In this document: positions 55,352 through 63,797 of the stretch, in pieces | How the letters are laid out: each line of letters starts with the position of its first letter | Numbering within the stretch: the first letter of the stretch is position 1 | Assembly: GCA_028819575.1 (NCBI GenBank) | Contig: JAPPLB010000123.1 | Coordinates: 1 to 64,000 of the forward strand | DNA length: 64,000 bases | Reading direction: 5' to 3' | From: Bryobacterales bacterium | Lineage (GTDB): Bacteria; Acidobacteriota; Terriglobia; Bryobacterales; UBA6623 | Translations under genes and position numbers: made by a program | Notes under the pieces: generated by a model | What the model saw: only the letters and a program-made list of their open reading frames with translations | Told to the model about the DNA's origin: nothing | The model's database searches: none

Positions 55352-55912
55352 TCAGCCAAGCAGTTGTTCCGCGGCGCGGACGTGGACTCCGAAGGCCTCC
55401 GCGCCGAAGAGGACAAAGGCCACCCGCTCAATCGGACACTCGGGAGCGCTGAGTTCCGCGGAGACGGTTCCGACAGCGATCTCGGCGGCGGCAGCCATCG
55501 GATAGCCGTAGACACCCGTCGAGATGGAGGGGAACGTGATCGTGCGCGCGCCTTTTTCCGCGGCGAGTTGCATCGAGACGCGGTAACAGGAAGCCAGCAG
55601 ATCGGGCTCACCCTGCTCGCCATCGCGATAGACGGGCCCCACGGCGTGGACCACATAGCGGGCCGGCAACTCTCCGGCGCCGGTCACGACGGCCTGGCCG
55701 GTTTGGCAGCGCCCGATCGAGGGGCGGATGGCGTCGAGCTCCCTCATGATCGAGGGCCCGCCGGCGCGGTGGATCGCTCCGTCGACGCCCCCGCCGCCCA
55801 CCAGCCGCGCATTGGCGGCGTTGACGATGGCGTCAACGGGGACCTTGGTGATGTCTCCTTCCAAGAAAGACAGCGTTGCGTCGGCGACTTGAAAATCCCT
55901 GGATGCGGACAT
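55352..55912 (-). CDS. Macrodomain protein (O-acetyl-ADP-ribose deacetylase type)
   Basis: 186 residues from ATG 55912, with GGAGGAG as ribosome site. ADP-ribose-binding macrodomain: LSFLEGDITKVPVDAIVNAA, NARLVGGGGVDGAIHRAGG and ITFPSISTGVYGYPMAAAAE. It may hydrolyse O-acetyl-ADP-ribose or remove ADP-ribose from proteins or nucleic acids. The longer frame to 56185 lacks conservation. The upstream gap holds a repeat terminus at 55938. Confidence 0.92.
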   Translation of the reverse strand: MSASRDFQVADATLSFLEGDITKVPVDAIVNAANARLVGGGGVDGAIHRAGGPSIMRELDAIRPSIGRCQTGQAVVTGAGELPARYVVHAVGPVYRDGEQGEPDLLASCYRVSMQLAAEKGARTITFPSISTGVYGYPMAAAAEIAVGTVSAELSAPECPIERVAFVLFGAEAFGVHVRAAEQLLG

Positions 55913-55937
55913 CCTGCGCTCCTCCGGATCCGGATTA

Positions 55938-55952
55938 CCTGCATTTCTCGCG
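55938..55952 (+). repeat. Dispersed inverted-repeat element, left-end remnant
   Basis: CCTGCATTTCTCGCG (55938-55952) matches the family left end at 13 of 15 positions and is preceded by TTA. No interior or right end of the family follows; GGGCAGTGGGTGATGAACC comes next. It sits in the divergent gap between the macrodomain gene and nuoB. Confidence 0.55.
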
Positions 55953-56161
55953 GGCAGTGGGTGATGAACCGAACCGAAACAACCATTATCGCCGCACCCT
56001 CGACCGCAGAGCCGGAGGCTGCAATCGCCGTCCGGATGAATGATCGCCGCGATGACGAGAGGGGCCAAGGCGAACATCCGGTCAGCGGTCCGGCCGTGAG
56101 AAGAGCGGCGGCCTGATCGAGGCAGCTCGAAATCATCGCTTCCCACAGTGCCCCGCCCGGC

Positions 56162-56167
56162 TATAAT
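56162..56167 (+). promoter_or_regulatory. Consensus -10 box upstream of nuoB
   Basis: TATAAT, a perfect vegetative -10, lies 20 bases before the nuoB ATG. A weak TTCCCA (56140-56145) lies 16 bases upstream of it as a possible -35. This suggests nuoB has its own promoter, in keeping with its isolated position. Confidence 0.55.
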
Positions 56168-56187
56168 GTTCTCTTCGGGGATCACGA

Positions 56188-56754
56188 ATGCCGTATCTGC
56201 AAAACCAATTCGAACGCAACTTCATGACGACGTCGGTTGACTACGTATTCAACTGGGCGCGCAAATCGGCCATCTGGCCACTGACGTTCGGATTGGCCTG
56301 CTGCGCGATCGAGATGATCGCCTCGTCGACCTCGCGGTTCGACATCGCCCGTTTCGGGGCCGAAGTGTTCCGGCCCAGCCCGCGCCAATCGGACCTGATG
56401 ATCGTCGCCGGGACGGTGACGCTGAAGATGTCGCCGGTCCTCAAGCGCATCTGGGACCAGATGCCCGAACCGAAGTGGTGCATTTCGATGGGCGCCTGCT
56501 CGTCTGTCGGCGGGCCGTTCAACACCTACGGCGTGCTGCAGGGCGTCGACAAGATCGTGCCGGTCGATGTGTATGTCCTCGGCTGTCCGCCGCGTCCGGA
56601 GAACCTCTTCTACGCGCTCCTGAAGCTGCAGGACAAAATCGACCGCATGACGACGCTCACCACGCGGCCGACGCAAGTCCGGCTCGACGAGTCGATGTTC
56701 GAAGACTTCAAGCGCCGCGTCATGATCGCTCAGACGCAGAACCCGGCGGCCTGA
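56188..56754 (+). CDS. nuoB: NADH-quinone oxidoreductase subunit B (orphan)
   Basis: 188 residues. It carries the N2 [4Fe-4S] cluster of complex I: all four ligands are present in [34 protein letters not shown] and [11 protein letters not shown]. No other nuo gene is nearby: a macrodomain gene lies upstream and a cytochrome c gene downstream. The protein looks complete and functional. Either the nuo operon elsewhere lacks nuoB or this is a second copy. It has its own TATAAT box. Confidence 0.96.
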   Translation: MPYLQNQFERNFMTTSVDYVFNWARKSAIWPLTFGLACCAIEMIASSTSRFDIARFGAEVFRPSPRQSDLMIVAGTVTLKMSPVLKRIWDQMPEPKWCISMGACSSVGGPFNTYGVLQGVDKIVPVDVYVLGCPPRPENLFYALLKLQDKIDRMTTLTTRPTQVRLDESMFEDFKRRVMIAQTQNPAA

Positions 56755-56902
56755 GAACACGCGCCGGTCATCGCGGAGCGGAGGGCGTAGCACCCCTGAC
56801 AGTCCAGTCCGTTCCCGTTTGCCATTCGTCGTAATCAGAGGCCGTCCTTGCCCATGAGGCGCGGGGGTTCGCTGATGCACCCCAGGGCTTCGGTTCGCCA
56901 AT

Positions 56903-57469
56903 ATGAAAGGGAGCGAGCGGATCGCAAGAACATTGACTGCCACGAAACCCGGAGACCAGCGACGGCCGAACAAGGACGATTTGTCACAACACTTCAAGAA
57001 CCAATGGTTTGTCGTCATCTCCTGGACGGCAGCGCTGCTCAGTTCCTGCTCGCTCTTCATGCCGCCCGGGTATGTGCCTCGAATGCCCGCTCCGCCCGTC
57101 CCGTCCGGCGGCGAGCTGTTCCAGAGCTACTGCGCCGCCTGCCATCAGTACGACGGACAGGGCGTCGGCGAGGCGCCGCCGCTCGACAACTCCCCCTGGG
57201 TGGTCGGCCCTGCCGAGCGCCTGATCAAGATCGCGCTCCACGGCGTGCGGGGAAAGATGGAAATCCAAGGCAAGACCTACAATCGCGAAATGCCCGGCTT
57301 CGGCCAGATCCTCTCCGACGAGGACACGGCTACTCTGCTCAGCTTCGTCCGTTCCCGCTTCGGAGCTCCCGAGGAACCCATTTCCGCCGCCATGGTCCAT
57401 CAGGTCCGCACCGCCAACGAAGGGCGTACCGACTACTGGACCGTCGAAGAGCTGCTCAACGCCCCCTGA
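56903..57469 (+). CDS. c-type cytochrome, probable lipoprotein
   Basis: 188 residues from ATG 56903. A TTG at 56981 (preceded by AAGGA) would give LSQHFKNQWFVVISWTAALL then SSC, a better lipoprotein signal; the start is undecided. The haem site is YCAACHQYDGQGVGEAPPLD, and the axial Met is probably in REMPGFGQILSDED. It is a small periplasmic, membrane-attached electron carrier. It lies after orphan nuoB and converges with arfB. Confidence 0.87.
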   Translation: MKGSERIARTLTATKPGDQRRPNKDDLSQHFKNQWFVVISWTAALLSSCSLFMPPGYVPRMPAPPVPSGGELFQSYCAACHQYDGQGVGEAPPLDNSPWVVGPAERLIKIALHGVRGKMEIQGKTYNREMPGFGQILSDEDTATLLSFVRSRFGAPEEPISAAMVHQVRTANEGRTDYWTVEELLNAP

Positions 57470-57484
57470 TCTGCGAGGGTTCTC

Positions 57485-57498
57485 GACGCCGGGGCGTC
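57485..57498. terminator. Palindrome between cytochrome c and arfB genes
   Basis: GACGCC-GG-GGCGTC is a perfect palindrome in the 50-base convergent gap. It could act as a two-way terminator hairpin, but no T-run is present. Confidence 0.35.
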
Positions 57499-57519
57499 AG
57501 GAGTTCACCGGCGCGAACA

Positions 57520-57951
57520 TCAGCCTTCTCCGTCGAAGGGCGCACGGCGGTCCGCTTTGAGCCGTGCGTGCAGGCGCTTCTCATCGAGCCGCCGTTGCAC
57601 CGACTTGTGGGAGGGCCGAGTCTTCCTTCTGACCTTCGCCGGCTCGATCGCTTGACGAATCAACGCGGCGAGTTTCGTTCGCGCGTCCTCGCGGTTCCTG
57701 GACTGGTCACGCGTGCGGCTCGAGGTAACGATCAATTCCCCGCCCTCTGTCAGCCGCGGTGAGAGACGTTCGATCAGGCGGGACCTCTCATCGCCGGCCA
57801 AGACAGTACTCTGGTGAGGTTTCCACCGCAGCTCCACCTTCGTCTCGACCTTGTTGACATTCTGGCCGCCGGGGCCACCTGACCGCGCGAAAGAGATCCG
57901 CACTTCCGCCGCCGGGATCGTCAACCGGTCGTTGATGATCAAGTCGTCCAT
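57520..57951 (-). CDS. arfB: Ribosome rescue factor ArfB (release factor-like peptidyl-tRNA hydrolase)
   Basis: 143 residues. The catalytic GGQ motif is in FARSGGPGGQNVNKVETKVE, near residue 27. The basic C-terminal tail (AKVRRKTRPSHKSVQRRLDE) is the part that enters the empty mRNA channel of stalled ribosomes. It lacks the codon recognition domain of RF1/RF2. It frees peptides from non-stop complexes. Confidence 0.95.
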   Translation of the reverse strand: MDDLIINDRLTIPAAEVRISFARSGGPGGQNVNKVETKVELRWKPHQSTVLAGDERSRLIERLSPRLTEGGELIVTSSRTRDQSRNREDARTKLAALIRQAIEPAKVRRKTRPSHKSVQRRLDEKRLHARLKADRRAPFDGEG

Positions 57952-58015
57952 GGAATCCGGGCTTCAACGCCTTCTTGGATTGTAATCTTCCATACGCGGC
58001 GCAGATAGAACGGAC

Positions 58016-58052
58016 TTGACTTGCGCCCGCAATCTATACTAAAAAATTAGTA
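58016..58052 (+). promoter_or_regulatory. blaI promoter/operator
   Basis: TTGACT (58016-58021) resembles a -35. TACTAA-AAAA-TTAGTA (58037-58052) is a perfect 6+6 inverted repeat with a four-base centre that ends three bases before the blaI ATG. It overlaps TATACT (58035-58040), a -10-like box, though the spacer to TTGACT is only 13. TACTAA-type palindromes fit BlaI-family operators (TACA/TAGTA type half-sites), so autorepression is likely. Confidence 0.6.
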
Positions 58053-58055
58053 CTA

Positions 58056-58433
58056 ATGAAGACGAAAACTAACGTCCTTACTCCGCAGGAACTCGAAATC
58101 ATGAAGGTCGTCTGGGAGCGGGGAGCAAGCACCGTCCGCGATGTCTACGAGCTTCTTCGCAAAAAGCGCAAGGTCGCCTACACAACGGTGATGACGATGA
58201 TGAACATCCTGGTCGACAAGAAGCACCTGCAACGAGAGAAAGTAGACGGCGCGTATCGCTACGAGCCGACCAAGCCGAAGAAGCAGGTTGTGGGCGCAAT
58301 GGTGCGGGACTTTGTCGGCCGGGTCTTCGATGGATCGGCGCGGCCCTTGTTGCTGCAACTGGTCGAGGATCGGCACTTGACCGAAGCGGACCTGCAAGAG
58401 ATCGAGCAACTCATCGAGGAGAAGCTGAAATGA
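58056..58433 (+). CDS. BlaI/MecI/CopY family repressor
   Basis: 125 residues. The winged helix is about residues 9-75: LTPQELEIMKVVWERGASTV, AYTTVMTMMNILVDKKHLQR. The C-terminal dimerisation region ends LTEADLQEIEQLIEEKLK. It represses its own operon until the M56 sensor protein triggers its cleavage. The ATG sits right behind an operator-like palindrome and there is hardly room for a ribosome site. It overlaps the M56 gene by four bases (ATGA). Confidence 0.93.
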   Translation: MKTKTNVLTPQELEIMKVVWERGASTVRDVYELLRKKRKVAYTTVMTMMNILVDKKHLQREKVDGAYRYEPTKPKKQVVGAMVRDFVGRVFDGSARPLLLQLVEDRHLTEADLQEIEQLIEEKLK

Positions 58434-59776
58434 TGTCGTGGTGGGTTGGGAATCTGTTTGACTACTCATTGCAGGTCATGCTGTTGATTACGGCCGGCAG
58501 CCTGCTTGCGGCGGTGTTTCGGCTGCGCGAGCCGCGAGTCCGGCTTGCCTGCCGGCAAACACTTCTGGCCTGTTGCCTGCTGCTGCCGCTGGTGCAGCCT
58601 TGGCGCGAACCGGTTGCGACCCCGGCCTCGGACTTCACCCTGGCGGCTCCGGTAGCTGCTGTGGGCAATGGGCTGGACGAGTCGTGGGGTACTGTGGCCG
58701 CTTTCGTGCTCGGAGGCGGAGCCGTCTTTCATCTGCTGTGGTTGGGCGCCGGGATCATCCGGCTCCGTCGTCTGAAAAAGTCGGCGCGACGATTCGATGC
58801 CCGCGAGGAACGTGTTCCGGTGCTCACTACAGGGAACGTAGCTCCTCAGTTTCTTGTCACTTCACTGGTGGATGGACCCGTCACGTTCGGCTGGTTTCGA
58901 CCGGTCATACTTCTGCCGGAATCGTTTGCCGAGACCCATCCCGGAACGCAATCAGCCGTACTCACCCATGAGCTGGTTCACGTAGAGCGCCGTGACTGGT
59001 TGTGGACCGCAGCGGAAGAAATCATCCGGTCCCTGTTGTGGTTTCATCCGGCTGTTCGTTGGCTGATCAGCCGGATTCAGCTTGCTCGCGAGCAGGTGGT
59101 GGACCGTGAAGTCGTGAACCGCACCGGTGACCGTGAAGCGTATCTGCGCGCGTTGGTGGAGATCACAAAGGCTCGCGCCGCTCCGGCGTTCCCGGCAGTT
59201 CCCGCCTTCCTGCGAAGGTGGCATCTCAAAGCAAGAGTCCAAACTCTCTTGGAGGAGGTATCGATGACGAAGTCTCGAATGGTCGTTTCGCTGGCCGCGG
59301 CGGCTGTTTTGTTGACCGCAGTGGGCGTCTTGGCGGTCTCTTACTTCCCTTTGCACACGGATTCCCAACAGGCGCGGGATCTTGAACGCGGCGAGGACGG
59401 AGCCTCCCCACGCCACTTTCGCGATCTCGATGAACGCCAAAGGCGCAATATCCTCGAAGGTCTTGAAGGCCGGACTCGTCAGGGGAATCTCGAACGCGTC
59501 GGGAACGGAGTCTCCGCACCCCGGCTCCTGAACAAGGTCGAGCCGGTGTACAGCGAGGAGGCGCGCGAAGCGAAAGTGCAGGGAACCGCAGTCCTTGAAA
59601 TGGAAGTCTGGCCCGATGGCAAGGCTCACAATATCCGAGTCGTGCGCGGCCTCGGCAGTGGGCTCGACGAGCAAGCGGTGAAAGCGATCGAGCAGTGGGA
59701 GTTCGAGCCCGGGATTAAGGGTGGCGAGCCGGTGCGCGTCGCCGCCACTGTCGAGATGAACTTCCGGATGAACTAA
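58430..59776 (+). CDS. BlaR1-like M56 metallopeptidase with C-terminal TonB domain
   Basis: 448 residues. Three N-terminal membrane segments (MLLITAGSLLAAVF, LLACCLLLPLV, AAFVLGGGAVFHLLWLGAGI) precede the cytoplasmic M56 protease with the zinc motif AVLTHELVHVERRDWLW. A further membrane span (VVSLAAAAVLLTAVGVLAV) follows at about residues 285-305. Instead of the penicillin-binding sensor of BlaR1 the protein ends in a TonB-C domain: APRLLNKVEPVYSEEAREAK, EQAVKAIEQWEFEPG. It may sense or connect envelope state to BlaI cleavage. The TAA stop is the edge of repeat copy D. Confidence 0.9.
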   Translation: MMSWWVGNLFDYSLQVMLLITAGSLLAAVFRLREPRVRLACRQTLLACCLLLPLVQPWREPVATPASDFTLAAPVAAVGNGLDESWGTVAAFVLGGGAVFHLLWLGAGIIRLRRLKKSARRFDAREERVPVLTTGNVAPQFLVTSLVDGPVTFGWFRPVILLPESFAETHPGTQSAVLTHELVHVERRDWLWTAAEEIIRSLLWFHPAVRWLISRIQLAREQVVDREVVNRTGDREAYLRALVEITKARAAPAFPAVPAFLRRWHLKARVQTLLEEVSMTKSRMVVSLAAAAVLLTAVGVLAVSYFPLHTDSQQARDLERGEDGASPRHFRDLDERQRRNILEGLEGRTRQGNLERVGNGVSAPRLLNKVEPVYSEEAREAKVQGTAVLEMEVWPDGKAHNIRVVRGLGSGLDEQAVKAIEQWEFEPGIKGGEPVRVAATVEMNFRMN

Positions 59777-59952
59777 CCTGCATTTCTCACCTCCCGACGG
59801 TCGAAGCACGCGATACGACCGCCATGACTTCGTTGCGCTTTCTTGCCGTGCTCAATGTACCGTCGAGTACACCTGCGCGCGGCAAGCGGCGCGCGCCTCG
59901 CCCTGACGGCCCTCTCACGCACTTCGTCTTGCCACGTGGTGAGAAATACAGG
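59777..59952 (-). repeat. Dispersed inverted-repeat element, copy D (complete)
   Basis: 176 bp in the opposite orientation to copies A-C. The termini CCTGCATTTCTCACC (59777-59791) and GGTGAGAAATACAGG (59938-59952) match at 14 of 15. The interior reads CCCGACGGTCGAAGCACGCG, GACTTCGTTGCGCTTTCTTG, CCGTGCTCAATGTACC, GAGTACACCTGCGCGCGG, as the reverse complement of copy C. The left flank TAA is the stop of the M56 gene; it fills a convergent gap with only 10 bases to spare. Confidence 0.92.
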
Positions 59953-59962
59953 CTAAGGGTCG

Positions 59963-60646
59963 TCACTTCCTGAACAGGAGCACGTACTGATACGGAAGGT
60001 GATCGAAGGTGCGGTCGAATTGGAAACCGACCGACTCGATCTCTTTCCTGAAACCGTCGCGGTCAAGGCGGATATGGTTTTTGCGGCGCTCCTCGGACAT
60101 GCGCGGATGCTCGCGGCTGCGGTAGAAATCGATCACGGCCAGCCTCCCGCCCGGTTTCACGGCTTCGTAGACCGTCGCCATCGTCTCTTCGGGGTAGTTC
60201 AGGTGATGGTAGACATCCAGGATGAAAGCCAGGTCCAAGGAGTTCTCCGGCAGCTCCACGTCCTTCTGGGCTCCCTTCACGATCTCGATGTTCTTCCAGC
60301 CGTTCTCCGTGGCTTTCTGTTTGACCTTCTCGAGGAAGTCGTCCTGAATGTCCTCGGCGTACACCCGGCCTGACGGGCCGACGGCATCGATCATGTAGGG
60401 CAGCATGAAGCCGACTCCGGTGCCGATGTCGGCGATGGTCTCGCCGGGGTCGACACCAATCGATTCCAGCAACTCCACCGGTTTTTGCCGCTCGACACGG
60501 TCGGGGTTGTCGAGATTTCTCGCGACGCGGGCGCGATCCTTTTTGGTCTTGTATCCGGTGTTGGCCTTTTCGGCCACCTGCGCGAATGCGGCGGTCGACA
60601 ACAGAGCTCCGGCAAGCAGGGCGGCGGCGAAGGAATGGATTCTCAT
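59963..60646 (-). CDS. Class I SAM-dependent methyltransferase, exported
   Basis: 227 residues from the ATG at 60646, preceded by GAGGAA. MRIHSFAAALLAGALLSTAA is a signal peptide, unusual for a methyltransferase since SAM is cytoplasmic. SAM motif I is TIADIGTGVGFMLPYM, then GRVYAEDIQDDFL, LDLAFILDVYHHLNYPEE and KPGGRLAVIDF. Such secreted-looking methyltransferases are seen in Acidobacteriota and Planctomycetota; the function is unknown. The longer frame to 60799 is not conserved. Confidence 0.88.
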   Translation of the reverse strand: MRIHSFAAALLAGALLSTAAFAQVAEKANTGYKTKKDRARVARNLDNPDRVERQKPVELLESIGVDPGETIADIGTGVGFMLPYMIDAVGPSGRVYAEDIQDDFLEKVKQKATENGWKNIEIVKGAQKDVELPENSLDLAFILDVYHHLNYPEETMATVYEAVKPGGRLAVIDFYRSREHPRMSEERRKNHIRLDRDGFRKEIESVGFQFDRTFDHLPYQYVLLFRK

Positions 60647-60909
60647 AGCTGTGTTCCTCGGAAGAAGCGGTTGCGGAAGCTGCCGGCTCCCACCCGCCTC
60701 AGTGTCATCATACCGCCCCCGGCTGGAACGATTCTCATTCCGGATGGTCCAGGGCGCGACAGTGGAACAGGACGTCACGGTCCGATTCATTCCCGACAAG
60801 CCGTTCGATATCCACCACGAAGAGGCAACGCAGCATCGGACATCGCCCTCATCGGACTGCGTGAAAGAGAGGCCTCAGGTTCCAGTATCATTGGGAATCG
60901 AGGTTCGCG

Positions 60910-63786
60910 ATGATTCGACAAACGGTCCGGCTGGTTGCCGCACGCACTCTTGTTTTCCTTGTGATCGCTGCCGCGGCGGTTCCGCTCGCGGCGCAGCAGC
61001 GTTTCCGGATCCTGTTCGGCGGCGCCGATGCGACGGTTGCGGATTGGAGCGGTTCACTCTCGGCCGCGTCCGGCGAGGCCAGGATTGTTGCGTCGCACCA
61101 CTTCGGCCCCGATGAATCGTTTGACGAGTCATCATGGCAATGCGGCAATCAGTGGGACGGCAAGCTGCAGATGGAGCCAAAGGACCAGGCGGCCTTCCCG
61201 CCAACGCGCTGGAAGGGCGTGATCGTCGATGTCGAAGGCGGCGACCAGACGTCGATCTCGATCAAGACCGCGCAGGGAGACGCCCGGTTCCGAGCCGGCG
61301 AAGTGCGCTACCAGGAGACTCTGAAGCGGCTCGACGGGCGCATTCAGATCGAGCGCGCTCCGGCCTCGCAGCGAATGTCGGAAAGCTTGGCCGACGATGA
61401 CTATCCGGCAATGACGATCGGCCCGGACGGCCGCGTATGGGTGGCCTGGATCGCGTTCGAGGACGGAATGGATACGGTCCGGCTTCGTTCGTCGTCAGAC
61501 GGCGAGACATGGGACGAGGCCGTCACGCTTGCCCCCGCCGGCGACTACTACCAAGTGGCTCTGATTTCGACCAAGCCGCTGGCGGTCACGGCCGTTGCGT
61601 CGACGATTCGAGACGGTCTCGTTCATCTCCATGAAGTGGAGTACACGGTCGGCGGTGCGCCGACGGGCGAGGCGCTGACACGCGGGCCGGGGCCGGACAC
61701 GTTTCCCCGCATGGCGGCGGCACCGAACGGCGACGTGTACCTGGTGTACCAGTCGGGCGGTGAGGGAAACACGGACGTGTCGCTGATGATCAGGCGCGGG
61801 GAGCGGTGGTCGGCACCGATCAAGGTGACGGAGCATCCGGCCAACGACTGGGAGCCATCGATCGCGGTCAACTCGCGCGGCGAGGCCGCCATTGCCTGGG
61901 ACAGCTATCGACATGGGAACTACGACATCTTCCTGAGGCGCTACGTCAACGGAGAGCTGGGCCTGCTGGAACGCCTGACCGCGAGTGAAGACTTCCAGGC
62001 GCACGTGAGTCTGGCCTATGACCATCGCGACCGACTCTGGATGGCCTGGGACAACGGCGGCCCGAACTGGGGCAAGGATCACTACGGGATCAACGGCATC
62101 CACCGCGGCGAGAGCGGCCTGTACTTCCACCGGCAAGCTCAGGTACGGGTGCTCGATCGCGGCCGGATTGCGAAGCCCACCCTACCGATCGATCATCGGT
62201 TCGCCCCGAGTCCGATCACCGGAAGCTGGATGGCCTTGGGCCTCGACAGTGCCCGGCAGACGTTCACCGAATACCCGGTGTTGCAAGTGGATGGCAAGGG
62301 CCGAGTTTGGGCGATTCTGCGGACGCGCACCCTGGGCCGGGCGAATCCACCCTCGGTTGCGGCGCGCTCGATCTTCCCCTACTGGGATTACAAGGCCACG
62401 ATGTTCGACGGCCACGGCTGGACGCGGCCGGTGTGGTTTGCTTTTTCCGATGGGCGCCTCGAGCAGCGGCCGGCCGTGGCGGTCGATGCTTCGGGCGAAC
62501 TGTGGATCGCGTCGCAGACAGACGGGAAGAGCTATGCGCCGGATCATGAGCGCTTCTGGCAGTACGACGTATATGCGGGCAAGCTTGATCTCGATCAGAC
62601 CCCCGGCGGGCGGGTCGAAAGCGAGTTCTTCGTAGGAACGGACGATCTACCTGCTCCCGAGGTAGTGGATGACGAGGAGCCGGCACTGGCCGATCCTCTT
62701 TGGAAGACCTACCAGATGGAGGTGGACGGCGAGAATTACCACGTCACCTGGGGCGACTTGCATCGGCACAGCGACCTGTCGTTCGACGGATACAGCGACG
62801 GCAGTCTCTATGATTGCTACCGCTATGCCATCGACGCGGCCCGACTGGATTTTCTCGGACCGTCCGAGCACCTGTTGCCGGAGAAGGTCGATACGACGTA
62901 CTTGTGGCGCATGGTCGACAAGGCCGTGGACGTCTACAAGATCCCCGGCGTCTTCTATCCGATGCTGAACTATGAACGCACCGTCGCCTACCCCGACGGG
63001 CACCGCAACATCGTCTGGCGCGGACGCGGATACGATCCTGTCCGCATCAAACTCGGAGACCGTGACAACGGCGTCGCCGAGGACGACATGTTGATGCTCT
63101 GGAAGAGCCTGCTTTCCGGTGCGCGGCAGAAGGCGATCAGCATTCCGCACACGACCGCGACGCAAATGGGAACCGACTGGCGGTACAACGACGAGCAAGT
63201 CGAGCGCCTGGTCGAGATGTTCCAAGGCAACCGCGACTCCTACGAGTACCTGGGGGCTCCCCGAGGCGCCACCGCCGAAAAGATCGTCGTGGGAGGCTAC
63301 ATTACGTCGGGCGACATGCGACCGAAGGGATTTGTCTGGAATGCCCTCGCGAAGGGCTACAAGATGGGGTTCATCGCCAGCTCCGATCACCGCTCGACGC
63401 ATATGTCTTATGCGGCGGTCTATACCCCGGAGCGCAGTTACGACGCAATCTGGGATTCACTCCATGCGCGCCGCACCTACGCGGCCACCGAGAACATCAT
63501 CGTCGACTTCCAGAGCGCCGGCCATGCGATGGGTGAGGAGTTCTCCACCAACGAACCGCCGCGCTTCGACGTGCGAATCATCGGCACGGCGAATCTCCGG
63601 CAGATCGACATCATCAAGGACAACACCTTCGTCTACACCGCCCACCCGGGCGTGCGCGAGGTCACCTTCAGCTATACCGACTCGGACATCGAGCCGGGCA
63701 GCCACTACTTCTACGTGCGCGTCATCCAGGAAGACAACAACATGGCCTGGGGAAGCCCCATCTGGGTCAACTACGCGAAGGACTGA
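60910..63786 (+). CDS. Large secreted BNR-propeller protein with DUF3604/PHP-like C-terminus
   Basis: 958 residues with a signal peptide (RTLVFLVIAAAAVPLAAQQ). About residues 155-560 form a BNR/sialidase-like propeller (AMTIGPDGRVWVAWIAFEDG, SIAVNSRGEAAIAWDSYRHG, LAYDHRDRLWMAWDNG). The C-terminal domain has PHP/DUF3604 motifs: TWGDLHRHSDLSFDGYSDGS, LDFLGPSEHLLPE, AISIPHTTATQ and FIASSDHRSTHMSYAAVY. It is probably a secreted metal-dependent hydrolase; the substrate is unknown. This is the third PHP/CehA-like protein in the window. It converges with a PQQ dehydrogenase. Confidence 0.88.
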   Translation: MIRQTVRLVAARTLVFLVIAAAAVPLAAQQRFRILFGGADATVADWSGSLSAASGEARIVASHHFGPDESFDESSWQCGNQWDGKLQMEPKDQAAFPPTRWKGVIVDVEGGDQTSISIKTAQGDARFRAGEVRYQETLKRLDGRIQIERAPASQRMSESLADDDYPAMTIGPDGRVWVAWIAFEDGMDTVRLRSSSDGETWDEAVTLAPAGDYYQVALISTKPLAVTAVASTIRDGLVHLHEVEYTVGGAPTGEALTRGPGPDTFPRMAAAPNGDVYLVYQSGGEGNTDVSLMIRRGERWSAPIKVTEHPANDWEPSIAVNSRGEAAIAWDSYRHGNYDIFLRRYVNGELGLLERLTASEDFQAHVSLAYDHRDRLWMAWDNGGPNWGKDHYGINGIHRGESGLYFHRQAQVRVLDRGRIAKPTLPIDHRFAPSPITGSWMALGLDSARQTFTEYPVLQVDGKGRVWAILRTRTLGRANPPSVAARSIFPYWDYKATMFDGHGWTRPVWFAFSDGRLEQRPAVAVDASGELWIASQTDGKSYAPDHERFWQYDVYAGKLDLDQTPGGRVESEFFVGTDDLPAPEVVDDEEPALADPLWKTYQMEVDGENYHVTWGDLHRHSDLSFDGYSDGSLYDCYRYAIDAARLDFLGPSEHLLPEKVDTTYLWRMVDKAVDVYKIPGVFYPMLNYERTVAYPDGHRNIVWRGRGYDPVRIKLGDRDNGVAEDDMLMLWKSLLSGARQKAISIPHTTATQMGTDWRYNDEQVERLVEMFQGNRDSYEYLGAPRGATAEKIVVGGYITSGDMRPKGFVWNALAKGYKMGFIASSDHRSTHMSYAAVYTPERSYDAIWDSLHARRTYAATENIIVDFQSAGHAMGEEFSTNEPPRFDVRIIGTANLRQIDIIKDNTFVYTAHPGVREVTFSYTDSDIEPGSHYFYVRVIQEDNNMAWGSPIWVNYAKD

Positions 63787-63797
63787 GGAAACGAGGT

